In this document: positions 41,657 through 51,173 of the stretch, one piece after another
Layout: every line of letters begins with the position of its first letter
How positions within the stretch are numbered: position 1 is the stretch's first letter
NCBI GenBank assembly: GCA_016713785.1
Contig: JADJOM010000003.1
Coordinates: forward strand, 2,499,501 to 2,563,500
Direction: 5' to 3'
Length of the DNA stretch: 64,000 nucleotides
DNA from: Gemmatimonadota bacterium
Lineage (GTDB): Bacteria; Gemmatimonadota; Gemmatimonadetes; Gemmatimonadales; GWC2-71-9
The notes under the pieces: generated by a model
Told to the model about the DNA's origin: nothing
The model's input: only the letters and a program-made list of their open reading frames with translations
Database searches by the model: none
Translations under genes and position numbers: made by a program

Positions 41657-42589
41657 CTACTCCGGGATGCCGGCCCCCACCCCTGGGCCGGCGCCCTCCA
41701 TCCGCTCGGCGTGAATCACCAGCCCGAGCCCGGCGAAGATCAGGAGCCCCGCCGCCAGGGTCCGGCCCGAGAGACCCTCGTCGGGGAGGACCAAGGGAGC
41801 CACCAACGCCGCCAGCAGCGGCTGAAGGTAGATGAAGGAGGCCACGGTCTGGGGTGATACGCGCCGCAGCGCCCAGAGGTTGAGCAGGTAGGCCAGGATG
41901 GTCGGAAAGAGGACGATGAACCCCACCAGCGCCCATGCCCCCGGGGTCACCGCCGCCACCGCGCCGCCGCGCAGCGAGGGCGCCGCGATCGGCAGGGTCC
42001 CCACCATCGCGAACGCCATGATGTAGGTGGAGGCCGTCAGCGCGTCGAGCTGGCGGAGCAAGGGCTTGGACAGCAGGAAGTAGCCGGCGTAGCAGAGCAT
42101 GGCGAGGAGGATCAGCAGGTTGCCCAGCGCCACGCCGGGCGCGAACGAGAGCCGGTCCGGCCCCACCAGGTAGATGGCGCCGAGCCCCGCCACCCCGATG
42201 CCCCACAGCTTGCCCGCGGAGGGGCGCTCCTGCCCCAGGAGCAGCGCGCCCAGCACGGTGAAGACGGGGGCGGTGGTCGTGAGGATGGTGGCGTTCACCG
42301 CGGTCGTGTGGCTCAGCCCGAAGACAAAGAGCGACTGGTTGCCGGTGACGCCGAGCAGGCCGCAGAGCGCCACGTGGGCCAGGGTGCGGCGGTCGCGGAT
42401 CCAGGGGCCGCCGCGGGCCAGGTTGAGCAGCCCGAGCGCGAGGGCGGCTCCCACCACCCGGCAGCCCACCAGCAGCCCGGCCGGGACGGTGGCCAGCACC
42501 AGCCGGCCCACGATGGCGTTGCTGGCGAAGAGCACCTGCACCACGATGAGCGCCAGGTACGGCCCCCGGCTGCCGGCGACGGGCTTCAC
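41657..42589 (-). CDS. EamA/DMT family transporter
   Basis: 310 residues with ten membrane segments in two five-helix EamA repeats: LALIVVQVLFASNAIVGRLVL, ...LCGLLGVTGNQSLFVFGLSHTTAVNATIL, and ...SFIYLQPLLAALVAPLVLPDEGLS. DMT proteins export amino acids or other metabolites. Its ATG overlaps the helicase stop by four bases, so it is coupled to it. The gene pair is odd and may be accidental. Confidence 0.88.
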   Translation of the reverse strand: MKPVAGSRGPYLALIVVQVLFASNAIVGRLVLATVPAGLLVGCRVVGAALALGLLNLARGGPWIRDRRTLAHVALCGLLGVTGNQSLFVFGLSHTTAVNATILTTTAPVFTVLGALLLGQERPSAGKLWGIGVAGLGAIYLVGPDRLSFAPGVALGNLLILLAMLCYAGYFLLSKPLLRQLDALTASTYIMAFAMVGTLPIAAPSLRGGAVAAVTPGAWALVGFIVLFPTILAYLLNLWALRRVSPQTVASFIYLQPLLAALVAPLVLPDEGLSGRTLAAGLLIFAGLGLVIHAERMEGAGPGVGAGIPE

Positions 42590-45141
42590 CGGCGCCGGTG
42601 CCGGGGCGGCTTGAAGCGGGCCCGCTTCTCCTGCTGGTCGGCCTGGCGCAGCAGCGCCTTGAGCTGGTCCAGGGTGTCGGCGTGGAGCGCGGGGCGGTTG
42701 CCGCGCACCACTGCGAAGGCGAGCGGCCGGTCCACCGCCGGCAGGTCATCCGGCTGGAGCCGGCGGGCTTGCCCCTCACGCAGTTCCAGGCGGACGGCCG
42801 GTCCGGCGGCCGTCACCTCGTAGCGCAGCGGCACCTGGTCGCCGAACACCCGGGCGCTGCCCGGCAGCTCCAGCAGCCGCGCCCGCGTGCCCTCGTCCAC
42901 GGCGCCGACGTCGAGCTCCACCGGCGTGCCGAGGAAGCCGCGCCATCCGGTCACGCCGGAGAGCCGCTCGCGCAGCCGGGCGCGGATGGTCTCCGGGGCG
43001 GCGGCCGTGAGGGTACCGCCGGAGCGGCGCCATAGCTCGCCCAGTTCCTGCGCCGCGCGCCGGATCCGGCCCTGGCTCGGGTGCACCGTCTCGCCGGCGA
43101 GGAGCATTCCGGCCAGCGCGTCCGCCAGTGGCTCGCGGAACTCGGGCGGCACCGGATCCTCCAGCGGTTCCACCAGCGCGTCGAGCTCGAAGCCGAAATA
43201 CTCCAGCCGCTGCCGGACCACGAGCCCCTGGTGCTTGCGCGGCCCGCCCACCTCGATCTCCGCGCGGCTGCGCCGCGCACAGCGCCGGATCAGGTCGTAG
43301 CCCAGCGTGGTCCCCTCGATGGCGGCGCGCGGCACGCCGAACCGGTCGGCGAAGAACCGCAGGCCACCCGCCACGGCCCCCCATGTGCCCGCCACCGAGT
43401 TGCGCGAGACCCGCGCCTCCTGGCCGTCGGCGGTGTGCTCGTCGATCACCAGGTCGAACGGCATGATCCGGGCGACCAGCTCGAGCCAGAGGTCCCGCAG
43501 CTCCCGGCCGGCGTAGGGCAGCTTCCCCGGCAGCGGCAGCTCGAGCGCGCGGTACACCGACGCCGCCCCGAGGGCGATGTCCTCGATCGCCTTGACCAGC
43601 ACCCCGCGCGCCTCGGCCCACTCCGCCAGCCCCGCCTCGTCGAAGAGGTGCCGCGGCAGGCCGTGCACCTCACCCAGGTGGGCGTGCCGGTTCACCGCTT
43701 CCGCAAAGAGGTTGTAGGCGGTGAGGTGGTCGCTGCCGTTCACCCGGGCGCCTTCGAGGTCGCGCTCCTCGCGGGTCATCCGGTGCAGCGAGTCGATGTT
43801 GGCGCAGACCGCCACCACCGGCACCAGCGGCCCGCTGGCATGCACCAGCAGCTCGCCCCAGTGCCGCTCCACCGGCATCGCCTCCACCTCGCGACCGTAG
43901 CGGGTGAGCCGCCCCTGCTCGATCAGCCCACGGTCGGTGAGCAGCGCCACCGCCTTGCGGTAGGCGGTCCGGTCGATCGGCACCGGAAGGTCGAGCTCGC
44001 TCGCGTCGACCCCGAGCGCCGCGCAGGTCACCGCCACCCGCTCGGCGTCGCCGGCGAGCTGGAACTCGGGGGGCGTGGGCCGGAGCTTTTCGAACACCAG
44101 CTCCCGGTCGGAGAGGATGAACACCTCGCCGTCGGGCACCCGGCCGTGCACCCGCCCCGCCATCTGCAGGATCTCGTTGGCGCCGAGATAGAGCCGGTGC
44201 AGCACATTGCGGCCGCGGTCCACCACGTTGGCGTAGCGGGCGTCGTAGATCACCACCGTGTCGAGCCCGCGGATATTCAGCGCCGACTGTCCCGCGGCGG
44301 TCATGGCCAGCAGGAAGGGTCGGTGCGCCTCCCCCTCGAGGAAGGGGCGGATCACCCGGATCGGCTCGCCCCCGTGGTAGAACGCGGCGTGCAGCCTGGG
44401 CCACCGCTCGCCGAGGCCGCGGGCCAGCTGCTCCACCTCGGCGCGGGTAGGGACAAAGACCGCCACCCCGCGCTTCTCGCGGATCAGGTGCCGCACGAAC
44501 TTGTCATCGAGGAACTCGTCGGCGCGCTGCGGCAGCACCTTCACCCGCGCCTTGAGCGCCGGGTCGAACGCGGTGGTTTCGAGCACTTCGGCCGATTCGA
44601 GGTAGCGGGCGTAGAACGACGGGTCCACGGTGGCCGAGAGCCAGATGAACCGGCAGCCGGCGCGCTTGCCCAGGGCCAGGCAGAGCTCCAGCTCGGCCGA
44701 GGTCTGGTGGATCTCATCCACGATCAGGGTGTCGTGCCGGGTGATGAGGTTGTCCTCGAACCAGCGCCGCGCGATGCCGGTGGTGACGATCACCACGTTC
44801 CAGCCCGGCGTCTCCGGCGTGGCCTCCCGCTCCCGGTTCACCACCCCCACCCGCAGCGGCGCCTGCAGGATTGACTCGGCGATGGGCCGGATGCCGAGCG
44901 TCTTGCCGGTCCCGGTGCCGGCCACGATCCCGAAGCCCTTCCCCGAGGCGGCCAGGGCGCGCAGCTCGGCGCCGTGCTGCCGCTCGAGGAGCGTCTCCAC
45001 CCCGGTCAGTCCGAGGGCCAGCTCGATGGTCTCGCAGGCGGCGCGGGTGGGGGCGATGACGAGGATCCGCCCGTGGGGATGGGCGGCGTGTCGCCAGGCG
45101 TCCAGGTCGGGGGGGAGCAGGTGATCGCGTGAGGGGGGCAC
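42586..45141 (-). CDS. DExH-box helicase (HrpA/HrpB-like)
   Basis: 851 residues. FGIVAGTGTGKTLGIRPIAE (Walker A), LIVDEIHQTSAELELCLALG (DEIH box), WLSATVDP (SAT motif), VAVFVPTRAEVEQL and LGANEILQMAGRVHGRVPDG (motif VI) define a DExH helicase. The C-terminal half (residues 480-800) has helicase-associated helices and a DUF3418-like tail, closing with a basic segment (RARFKPPRHRRR). These enzymes remodel RNA or ribonucleoproteins. The start is GTG 45141, with TACATT six bases before it. Confidence 0.85.
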   Translation of the reverse strand: MPPSRDHLLPPDLDAWRHAAHPHGRILVIAPTRAACETIELALGLTGVETLLERQHGAELRALAASGKGFGIVAGTGTGKTLGIRPIAESILQAPLRVGVVNREREATPETPGWNVVIVTTGIARRWFEDNLITRHDTLIVDEIHQTSAELELCLALGKRAGCRFIWLSATVDPSFYARYLESAEVLETTAFDPALKARVKVLPQRADEFLDDKFVRHLIREKRGVAVFVPTRAEVEQLARGLGERWPRLHAAFYHGGEPIRVIRPFLEGEAHRPFLLAMTAAGQSALNIRGLDTVVIYDARYANVVDRGRNVLHRLYLGANEILQMAGRVHGRVPDGEVFILSDRELVFEKLRPTPPEFQLAGDAERVAVTCAALGVDASELDLPVPIDRTAYRKAVALLTDRGLIEQGRLTRYGREVEAMPVERHWGELLVHASGPLVPVVAVCANIDSLHRMTREERDLEGARVNGSDHLTAYNLFAEAVNRHAHLGEVHGLPRHLFDEAGLAEWAEARGVLVKAIEDIALGAASVYRALELPLPGKLPYAGRELRDLWLELVARIMPFDLVIDEHTADGQEARVSRNSVAGTWGAVAGGLRFFADRFGVPRAAIEGTTLGYDLIRRCARRSRAEIEVGGPRKHQGLVVRQRLEYFGFELDALVEPLEDPVPPEFREPLADALAGMLLAGETVHPSQGRIRRAAQELGELWRRSGGTLTAAAPETIRARLRERLSGVTGWRGFLGTPVELDVGAVDEGTRARLLELPGSARVFGDQVPLRYEVTAAGPAVRLELREGQARRLQPDDLPAVDRPLAFAVVRGNRPALHADTLDQLKALLRQADQQEKRARFKPPRHRRR

Positions 45142-45147
45142 GCCCGT

Positions 45148-45153
45148 AATGTA
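45148..45153 (-). promoter_or_regulatory. Candidate leaderless -10 box (TACATT) for the helicase gene
   Basis: TACATT ends six bases before GTG 45141. Confidence 0.35.
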
Positions 45154-45189
45154 AGGGCGTGCCGGAGTGCGGGGGCTGTGCGGACGGCC

Positions 45190-45462
45190 CTAGTTGTGGA
45201 GGAAGCCGACCGTCACCCGCCGACGGGGCCGGGCCGACGCATCGGCCGGGATCGAGTCCACCCGGATGCTGGCCAGGGTGGTCTGTTCCGGGCGGCGGTT
45301 GTGGGTGAGGCCCGCTCGGACCGCGGCCAGCGCCAGGCGGCTCGGGGACAGGTCGAGGACCCGCGCCGCGACCGGCAGGCGCGCGGTTGCCTGCGCCGCG
45401 AGACGCAAGGGTGCCCCGGTCAGGGCGACGAACGCGAGGAGCGCGGCCACGGCGTGGGCCAC
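45190..45462 (-). CDS. Small exported protein, unknown
   Basis: From GTG 45462: about 90 residues with a signal peptide (HAVAALLAFVALTGAPLRLAAQ) and a short mature part ending RRRVTVGFLHN. The open frame extends upstream to 45618, but that part has no meaning and would bury the signal peptide. I know no family. It is divergent from the DUF4402 operon and shares its upstream region. Confidence 0.45.
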   Translation of the reverse strand: MAHAVAALLAFVALTGAPLRLAAQATARLPVAARVLDLSPSRLALAAVRAGLTHNRRPEQTTLASIRVDSIPADASARPRRRVTVGFLHN

Positions 45463-45605
45463 CCTGCATGGGCCGCAGGGGCGAGCGGCGGCCGACCCGA
45501 GGTGACGGATGTCACCGTCCGGGCCACTCCTACGATGGTAAAACCGTTGGGGCGTCGGCACTTGCGCCCTCGGATGTGGCCTGGGAGAGGTGACCAGAAG
45601 GCCAC

Positions 45606-45634
45606 TCAAGGTGTACAAGAGATAGACACCTTGA
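45606..45634. promoter_or_regulatory. Perfect 9-bp inverted repeat, candidate operator
   Basis: TCAAGGTGT (45606-45614) and ACACCTTGA (45626-45634), spacer 11 bp, lie in the divergent gap between the small exported protein and the DUF4402 operon. The centre-to-centre distance is about 20 bp, suiting a dimeric regulator on two helical turns. The rest of 45463-45785 shows no gene. Confidence 0.5.
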
Positions 45635-45785
45635 AGTCGCCATTCTGTAAGGACTTACCGCATGTAGACACCGACGTCTAAACACGCGGCACACAGGTTG
45701 CCCTTCCCCTGGCTCCGGGAGCAGCCACTCCCAGGAACCTGCAGTCCGACTCGACCACACCGTTACCTACAGAGGGGGAAGGGCA

Positions 45786-46283
45786 ATGCGCACGTTCACC
45801 CGAGTATCGGCCGCCCTGGCCGCGATCTTGAGCCTGAGCGCCGCCGGCGCCAGCGCCCAGAGCGCCAACATCAACGCGACGGCCACCGTCTACCAGGCGC
45901 TGACCGTCACCGGCGCCCGCGCCCTCGACTTCGGGAGCGTCTTCCCGGGCGTGGCGAAGTCCATCGTGGTCAGCGACGCGACCAGCGGCCGCTTCGACCT
46001 GACCGGCCAGGCGTCGGCCAACGTCAACGTCAGCTTCACGCTGCCGACCAACCTGACCAGCGGCGCCAACAACCTGCCGATCGGCACCTGGACCGGCTGC
46101 ACCAACCCCACCAACAGCACCGCGGGCTGCACCAGCTTCACGCCCTCGGCCTCGGCCACGCCGACCGCCATGAGCGGCGCGGGCGCCCTGTTCGTGTGGG
46201 TGGGTGGCACCGTGTCCCCGGCGGCGAACCAGGCGGCGGGCGCGTACACGGGCGTCGTCACCCTGACTGCCGCGTACTTCTAG
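45786..46283 (+). CDS. DUF4402 exported subunit 1
   Basis: 165 residues. Signal peptide (VSAALAAILSLSAAGASAQ), then the DUF4402 Ig-like fold: ATVYQALTVTGARALDFGSVFPG and VWVGGTVSPAANQAAGAYTGVVTLTAAYF. The regular end (AGAYTGVVTLTAAYF) is the donor-strand-like terminus. Such proteins are the structural subunits of spore-coat-U-like chaperone-usher systems. Start ATG follows GGGGGAAGGGCA. It is the first gene of the operon with subunit 2, chaperone and usher. Confidence 0.88.
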   Translation: MRTFTRVSAALAAILSLSAAGASAQSANINATATVYQALTVTGARALDFGSVFPGVAKSIVVSDATSGRFDLTGQASANVNVSFTLPTNLTSGANNLPIGTWTGCTNPTNSTAGCTSFTPSASATPTAMSGAGALFVWVGGTVSPAANQAAGAYTGVVTLTAAYF

Positions 46284-46332
46284 GCTCTCGACGAGGGCGC
46301 TCCGGGCAACTCACGGGTGACCTGGACACGGC

Positions 46333-46338
46333 TATCTT
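46333..46338 (+). promoter_or_regulatory. Candidate -10 box (TATCTT) before subunit 2
   Basis: TATCTT lies 43 bases before ATG 46382, suggesting an internal promoter in the operon. Confidence 0.3.
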
Positions 46339-46381
46339 GCGCGTGTCCTTCACCCGTGGGGCCTGCCCCCGGACTCCCTGC

Positions 46382-46840
46382 ATGCGCCGATGTCTCTCCC
46401 TGCTCCTGTTCGCGCTGATCGCGGCGTTGCCGCTCCGAGCGCAGTCCCAGGTCACCGGCCTCCGGAACCTGGCCTTCGGGCCGGTCATCCGCGGCGTGCC
46501 GGCCAGCGTGGCGCCCGGCGATCCGGTGCGCAGCGGCCGGTTCTACGTCCGGCACCGGCTCAACCGGCAGGTGCGGATCCAGTTCACCCTGCCCACGCGG
46601 CTCACGCGGGTGGGCGGCGGCGGCAACCTGCCCATCACCTTCGGCACCACGGACGGCATCGCCCAGGGCACGGCCCCGAGCAGTGTGCCGGTGGTGTTCA
46701 ACCCGAACGCGGCGCAGACCTTCACGCTGGTGACCAGCGCCGACTTCCACGTGAACCTCGGCGGGCGGGTGACGCCGGCCGCGGCCCAGGCGACCGGCAA
46801 CTACACCGGCACGGTCACCCTCACCGTCACCTTCTTCTGA
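46382..46840 (+). CDS. DUF4402-like exported subunit 2
   Basis: 152 residues with signal peptide (LSLLLFALIAALPLRAQS). The pattern LRNLAFGPVIRGVPASV, RQVRIQFTLPTRLTRVGGG, GGRVTPAAAQATGNYTGTVTLTVTFF parallels subunit 1 but is clearly diverged. It probably is a second, perhaps tip or adaptor, subunit. Its stop overlaps the chaperone ATG (TGATG). Confidence 0.82.
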   Translation: MRRCLSLLLFALIAALPLRAQSQVTGLRNLAFGPVIRGVPASVAPGDPVRSGRFYVRHRLNRQVRIQFTLPTRLTRVGGGGNLPITFGTTDGIAQGTAPSSVPVVFNPNAAQTFTLVTSADFHVNLGGRVTPAAAQATGNYTGTVTLTVTFF

Positions 46841-47676
46841 TGGTGCTCCGCGGCATCGGCCTGGTGCTGCTCGCACTGCTGGCCCGGGCGGCGGACGCCG
46901 CCGCCCAGGGGGTGCTGGTGGCCCCGCACGCGGTCTACCTCGATCACCGCACCCGCAGCGCGGCGATCACCCTCTACAATCCTGGCGCCGAGCCGGCCGA
47001 GGTCACCATCTCCTCGGTGTACGGCTACCCGGTGACCGACTCGCTCGGGCACTTCACGCTCTTCCTCCCCGATTCGGTGGAGCCCGGCATGCCCGCGGCC
47101 ACCGGCTGGGTCGAGGCGTTCCCCCGCCGCATGACCATCGCGCCGCTGGAGCGGCAGACGGTGCGGCTGCTCGCGCGCCCCCCGCAGGGGCTCGCCGACG
47201 GGGAATACTGGTCCCGCGTGGTCATCTCCGCCCAGGGGGGGACGGTCCCGGTGAGCGGTGCCGCCGACTCGAGCGGGATCACCATCGGCCTCACGCTCGA
47301 GATCCGGACCATCATCCCGCTGCTCTACCGCAAGGGCCAGCTGAACACCGCCCTCGCCGTCCAGTCGCTCACCGCCACGCGCGCCGGCGACTCGCTGCAG
47401 GTGCGGGCCCATCTCTCGCGCCAGGGGAGCGGCGCCTGGATCGGGACCGCGCGCGGCGCGCTCCGGGCGCCCGGCGGCAAGGTGGCCGCGAGCTTTGACC
47501 TGCCGCTCGCCATCTACTACGACGCCGATCCGGTGCTCAGCCTGCCGGTGGCCGGGCTCCCCACGGGCACGTACCAGCTGGTGCTCGAGTTCCTGACCGA
47601 GCGGGCCGACCTGATGCCCGAGCAGATCCTCCGCGCCCCCGTGGTGCGCGACTCGCTCACCGTCCAGCTCCCCTGA
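46840..47676 (+). CDS. PapD-like periplasmic chaperone
   Basis: 278 residues. After a signal peptide (GIGLVLLALLARAADAAAQ) come two Ig-like domains: VLVAPHAVYLDHRTRSAAITLYNPG (first strands with the subunit-binding edge) and RRMTIAPLERQTVRLLARPPQGLADGEYWSRVVI, as in molecular-chaperone EcpD/PapD-like proteins of archaic systems. It would fold the DUF4402 subunits by donor-strand complementation. It overlaps both neighbours by one base. Confidence 0.8.
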   Translation: MVLRGIGLVLLALLARAADAAAQGVLVAPHAVYLDHRTRSAAITLYNPGAEPAEVTISSVYGYPVTDSLGHFTLFLPDSVEPGMPAATGWVEAFPRRMTIAPLERQTVRLLARPPQGLADGEYWSRVVISAQGGTVPVSGAADSSGITIGLTLEIRTIIPLLYRKGQLNTALAVQSLTATRAGDSLQVRAHLSRQGSGAWIGTARGALRAPGGKVAASFDLPLAIYYDADPVLSLPVAGLPTGTYQLVLEFLTERADLMPEQILRAPVVRDSLTVQLP

Positions 47677-50567
47677 TGACCCCGCGCCGCCTGCTCCCGC
47701 TGCTGCTGCTCCTGCTGCTGCTGCTCGCGGCGGCGGCCGGTGACAGCCAGGGGCGGCGGTCCGCCGCGCCCGCGGAGCCGACGGCCGCCGCGTCAACGGC
47801 CCCGCGCCTCACCGCGCCGCTCGCGATCCGGCCCCTGCGCCGCGCGGCCGGTACGCGCCGCGCGGTGCAGCTTCGGCCGGCGGTCTTCGCGGCCGACACC
47901 GACGGGCCGGTGCCCTCCACCCCGGCCGCCCCGGTGCCCCTCGTGGCCGGCACGGACGTGACCCTGGTGCGCCCGGTGGCGCTGCCGCATGACACGGTCG
48001 ACACGGTGCCCCCGGCCCGGCGCAGCGCGGGGCGGCCGCTCTCGACGGCGCTCGACGCGCACCTCACGCCGGCCGCCCCCCGCGCCACGCGCCGCGGCGA
48101 CCCCGACCCGATCATCCTCGAGCTGCTGCTGGGCCGGATCGCGAGCCGCACGGTGGAGGGGTATCGCATCGGCCAGCGGGCCCTGATCCCGCTCTCCGCC
48201 TTCCTCGAGATGGCCGAGCTGCGCGGCACCCGCCGTCCGGACGGGAGCCTGGAGGCGGTGGTCCAGCCGGGGAATGTGCCACTGGTCCTCGATCCGGCAA
48301 GCCGCACCCTGCACGTGGGGAAGACGCGCCGGGTGCTGGCCGCGGACGAGCTGGTGGTCGGCGCGCAGGACCTCTTCGTGAGCACCGACGTGCTGGCGGG
48401 CGCCTTCGGGCTGGAGTTTGACGTGAGCTGGCCCGACCTGCAGGTGGTGGTCGTGGAGCCCAGCGCGCTGCCGGTGGCCCGGCGGCTGCGGCGGGAGACG
48501 ATGATGCGGGCACGGTTGTCGCACGCCAGCGAGGCGGCCTACACCGGGCTCCGCCTTGGCGTGCCGCGCGCGGGCGTGGACGGCCTGGTGCTCGACTACT
48601 CGGTGCTCACCCCGACCAACAGCCTCGACGGCACCTCCTACGCCACCAACCTCGGCCTGGACGTGCTCGGCGGATCGCTGGCGCTCGGGCTGCAGAGCCA
48701 GGGGAGCGCCTCGCGGAGCCCGCGGATGGATGCCTCGTGGACCGGCATCTGGCGCGAGAATCCGTGGCTGTCCCAGCTCCGGCTGGGCGACGGCTTCGCC
48801 ACCGGGCCGCGGGGCCGCAACCTGCGCGGCTTCTCGATGGGCAACAGTCCCTACGTCCGCCCGGCCACGCTGGGCAGCCTGCCCTTCTCCGGGATGCTCG
48901 GCCAGGGCTGGACCGTCGAGGCCTATCGCGGCGGGCGGCTCATCGGCTTCGACTCGGTCAACGCGCTGGGCCAGTTCTCCTTCGACGTGCCGATCCAGTA
49001 CGGCGAGAACCCGGTCGACTTCGTGGCCTACGGCCCCTTCGGCGAGGTGCGCGAGTTCAACCAGACCTATCGCGCCCTGACCGACGGGCTCCCCGCGCGC
49101 CGCCTGGAGTACGGGATCTCCGCGGGCCAGTGCCGCACCCGGCTCTGCACCGCCAGCGGCAACGTGGACGTGCGCTATGGCCTCACCACCCGATGGACGC
49201 TGCGGGCCGGCGTGGACCAGTTCTGGCGTGACAGCGCCGGCGGCCTCACCCACGGCTACGTGGGCGCGCTGGGCGCGCTCACCAACGCCATCCTGGTGGA
49301 GGGCGAGGCGGTGCAGGACGCGGTGGTCCGGGGCGCGGTGCGTTTCGAGCCGTCGGTCAACCTGCAGGTCGGGGTGGAGGCCAACCGGTTTGCGCAGGGG
49401 GTTAAGGCGCCGATCCTCACCCCAGCGGGGCGCCGGAACCAGGTGACCGTCAACGCCTTCTTCCGTCCCTGGGGCGCCCGCGGCAGCACCTACTTCGACG
49501 CCAGCCTCGACCGGATCCACGCCGATGGCGGGGACCTCACCAGCGCCCGGCTCGGCGGCTCGGTCCAGGTAGCCGGCGTCCGCGTGGTGCCGGCGGTGCG
49601 GCTGCAGCAGCAGCACGGCGCCGGACCCGTCCAGCACCAGACCTTTCTCGGGGTGAATGCCTTCATCCTCCCGCAGCCGAGCCTCGGGCCAGCGCTTGGG
49701 GGCGTCACCGCGCGCGCCTCCCTGGAGTACGAGAAGGGAGTCGGCGCCGCCGCCGCCTCAGCCTACCTGAGCCGGACCCTGACGCGGGGCCTGAGGGCGG
49801 AGGTCGGCACCAGCTGGTACCGCGGACTCCGGGGCCCGGAGTTCTCGCTGCTCTTTGCCGCGGAGCTCCCCTCGGTCCGCTCCTACACCACCATGACGGC
49901 CGGCGGTGGCCAGGAGGCGCGCGGGATCCAGTACGTCACCGGCTCCGCCATCTACAATCCTGCCCGCGGCGGCGTGGACTTCTCCGGCAGCCCTGGGCTG
50001 GCCCGCGGCGGCGTCACCGGCCGGGTGTTCCTGGACCTCAATGGCAACGGTCGCTTCGATCGCGGCGAGGAGCCGCTCGAGGGCGTCCGGGTGGTCGTGG
50101 GGCCGGTCTTTGCCATGTCCGATGCCGACGGCACCTACCGGGTGTGGGACCTCCTGCCCTACGAACCGACCGCCGTGACCGTGGACTCGCTGAGCCTCGG
50201 CTCACCGCTGTGGGTCCCCGCGTTCGCGATGGCCAGCATCGAGCCGTCGCCCAACCGGTACCGGACGCTGGACGTGCCGGTGCTGCCCGGCGGGGTCCTC
50301 GAGGGCCGGGTGACCACGGCGAGCGGATTGCCGGCCGCGGGGGCCACCCTGGTGCTCACCCACCCGCAGAGCGGCGAGCAGCGGCTGGTGCGGACCTTCA
50401 ACGACGGGACGTACTACCTCCTGGGCGTCCGGCCCGGGGAGTGGCAGCTGTCGGTCGACGCCAAGTGCCTGGAGATCTACCGCGCCACCGCCCCCGTGCT
50501 GCGCTTCACCGTGGCCGGGAACCGCGACGGTGCCACGCTGAGCGGGCTCGACATCCAGCTCCGATAA
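47676..50567 (+). CDS. Usher-like outer membrane protein with C-terminal SdrD-B-like domain
   Basis: 963 residues. Signal peptide (Leu-rich LLPLLLLLLLLLAAAAG), a disordered Ala/Pro linker to residue 140, a globular part (LLGRIASRTVEGYRIGQRALIPL... VSWPDLQVVVVEPS), then a long beta barrel (YSVLTPTNSLDGTSYATNLGL, FRPWGARGSTYFDASLDRIH). Near the C-terminus GRVFLDLNGNGRFDRGEEPLEGVRV is an SdrD-B/Cna-like calcium-binding domain and another carboxypeptidase-regulatory-like repeat follows. The position after a chaperone marks it as the usher. The Cna-like end is unusual. Confidence 0.8.
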   Translation: MTPRRLLPLLLLLLLLLAAAAGDSQGRRSAAPAEPTAAASTAPRLTAPLAIRPLRRAAGTRRAVQLRPAVFAADTDGPVPSTPAAPVPLVAGTDVTLVRPVALPHDTVDTVPPARRSAGRPLSTALDAHLTPAAPRATRRGDPDPIILELLLGRIASRTVEGYRIGQRALIPLSAFLEMAELRGTRRPDGSLEAVVQPGNVPLVLDPASRTLHVGKTRRVLAADELVVGAQDLFVSTDVLAGAFGLEFDVSWPDLQVVVVEPSALPVARRLRRETMMRARLSHASEAAYTGLRLGVPRAGVDGLVLDYSVLTPTNSLDGTSYATNLGLDVLGGSLALGLQSQGSASRSPRMDASWTGIWRENPWLSQLRLGDGFATGPRGRNLRGFSMGNSPYVRPATLGSLPFSGMLGQGWTVEAYRGGRLIGFDSVNALGQFSFDVPIQYGENPVDFVAYGPFGEVREFNQTYRALTDGLPARRLEYGISAGQCRTRLCTASGNVDVRYGLTTRWTLRAGVDQFWRDSAGGLTHGYVGALGALTNAILVEGEAVQDAVVRGAVRFEPSVNLQVGVEANRFAQGVKAPILTPAGRRNQVTVNAFFRPWGARGSTYFDASLDRIHADGGDLTSARLGGSVQVAGVRVVPAVRLQQQHGAGPVQHQTFLGVNAFILPQPSLGPALGGVTARASLEYEKGVGAAAASAYLSRTLTRGLRAEVGTSWYRGLRGPEFSLLFAAELPSVRSYTTMTAGGGQEARGIQYVTGSAIYNPARGGVDFSGSPGLARGGVTGRVFLDLNGNGRFDRGEEPLEGVRVVVGPVFAMSDADGTYRVWDLLPYEPTAVTVDSLSLGSPLWVPAFAMASIEPSPNRYRTLDVPVLPGGVLEGRVTTASGLPAAGATLVLTHPQSGEQRLVRTFNDGTYYLLGVRPGEWQLSVDAKCLEIYRATAPVLRFTVAGNRDGATLSGLDIQLR

Positions 50568-50570
50568 AAA

Positions 50571-50596
50571 ACCACCCCCGCCGGTTGGCGGGGGTG
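50571..50596. terminator. Strong intrinsic terminator, active on the minus strand and probably on plus
   Basis: CCACCCCCGCC (50571-50581), loop GGTT, GGCGGGGGTGG (50586-50596), a perfect 11-bp stem. Six A precede it, so the minus-strand transcript ends with U6. It starts three bases after the usher stop. Confidence 0.85.
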
Positions 50597-50699
50597 GCGG
50601 CCAGGGCGGGGAGCCCTGACCTGCTGGGTGAGCCGGGGGTACAGCAAGAGAGGCCGTAAGGAAGGATCGGCTCACCCCATCTGCGGGGAACGCCCGGAA

Positions 50700-51173
50700 C
50701 TAGCGGCGCTCCCGATCATCATCGTCATACCGTTCCCTGATGCGCCGCCGCTGGCCAGCGTCGCGCGTCCGGTCGCGAAAGTCATTGCGCGCGTCGTCGC
50801 GGTAGTAGCGGCCTGCGTGTTCGTAGACCTCCACCTCCCGCAGGCCGGCGCAACGCTCATCGTAGCGGTCGTAGTAGCGGTCGCGATCGCCGTCGTACCA
50901 GACCCGGACCGTGCGATACCCGCGCCGGTGATACCAATCACGTCCATAGCTCCGGCGATAGACCACGACCGTGCGCGCCGCGTGGGAGGGGTGGTAGACC
51001 GGGCGGATCTCAATGTGGGCGCGGGGCCGGACGTATCCCGGGCGGCCGATCACGACCTGCCCGCTGACCGGCCCCTGCTGAATACCGATCTCGGCGACGA
51101 TGTGTTGGGCCTGGGCCGCGGCCGGCATGGTGAGGAGGGCGGCGGCGACGAGCAACGGACGGGGTGTCAGCAT
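50700..51173 (-). CDS. Exported Arg/Tyr/Asp-rich protein, unknown
   Basis: 157 residues with a signal peptide (PLLVAAALLTMPAAAQAQ). The mature part is basic and Tyr-rich (RRSYGRDWYHRRGYRTVRVWYDG, DRYYDRYDERCAG), ending in mixed charge (RRRIRERYDDDDRERR). Such periplasmic proteins are common in Gemmatimonadota-like genomes and have no known function; one Cys only. It is isolated between two terminators or stems. Confidence 0.65.
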   Translation of the reverse strand: MLTPRPLLVAAALLTMPAAAQAQHIVAEIGIQQGPVSGQVVIGRPGYVRPRAHIEIRPVYHPSHAARTVVVYRRSYGRDWYHRRGYRTVRVWYDGDRDRYYDRYDERCAGLREVEVYEHAGRYYRDDARNDFRDRTRDAGQRRRIRERYDDDDRERR

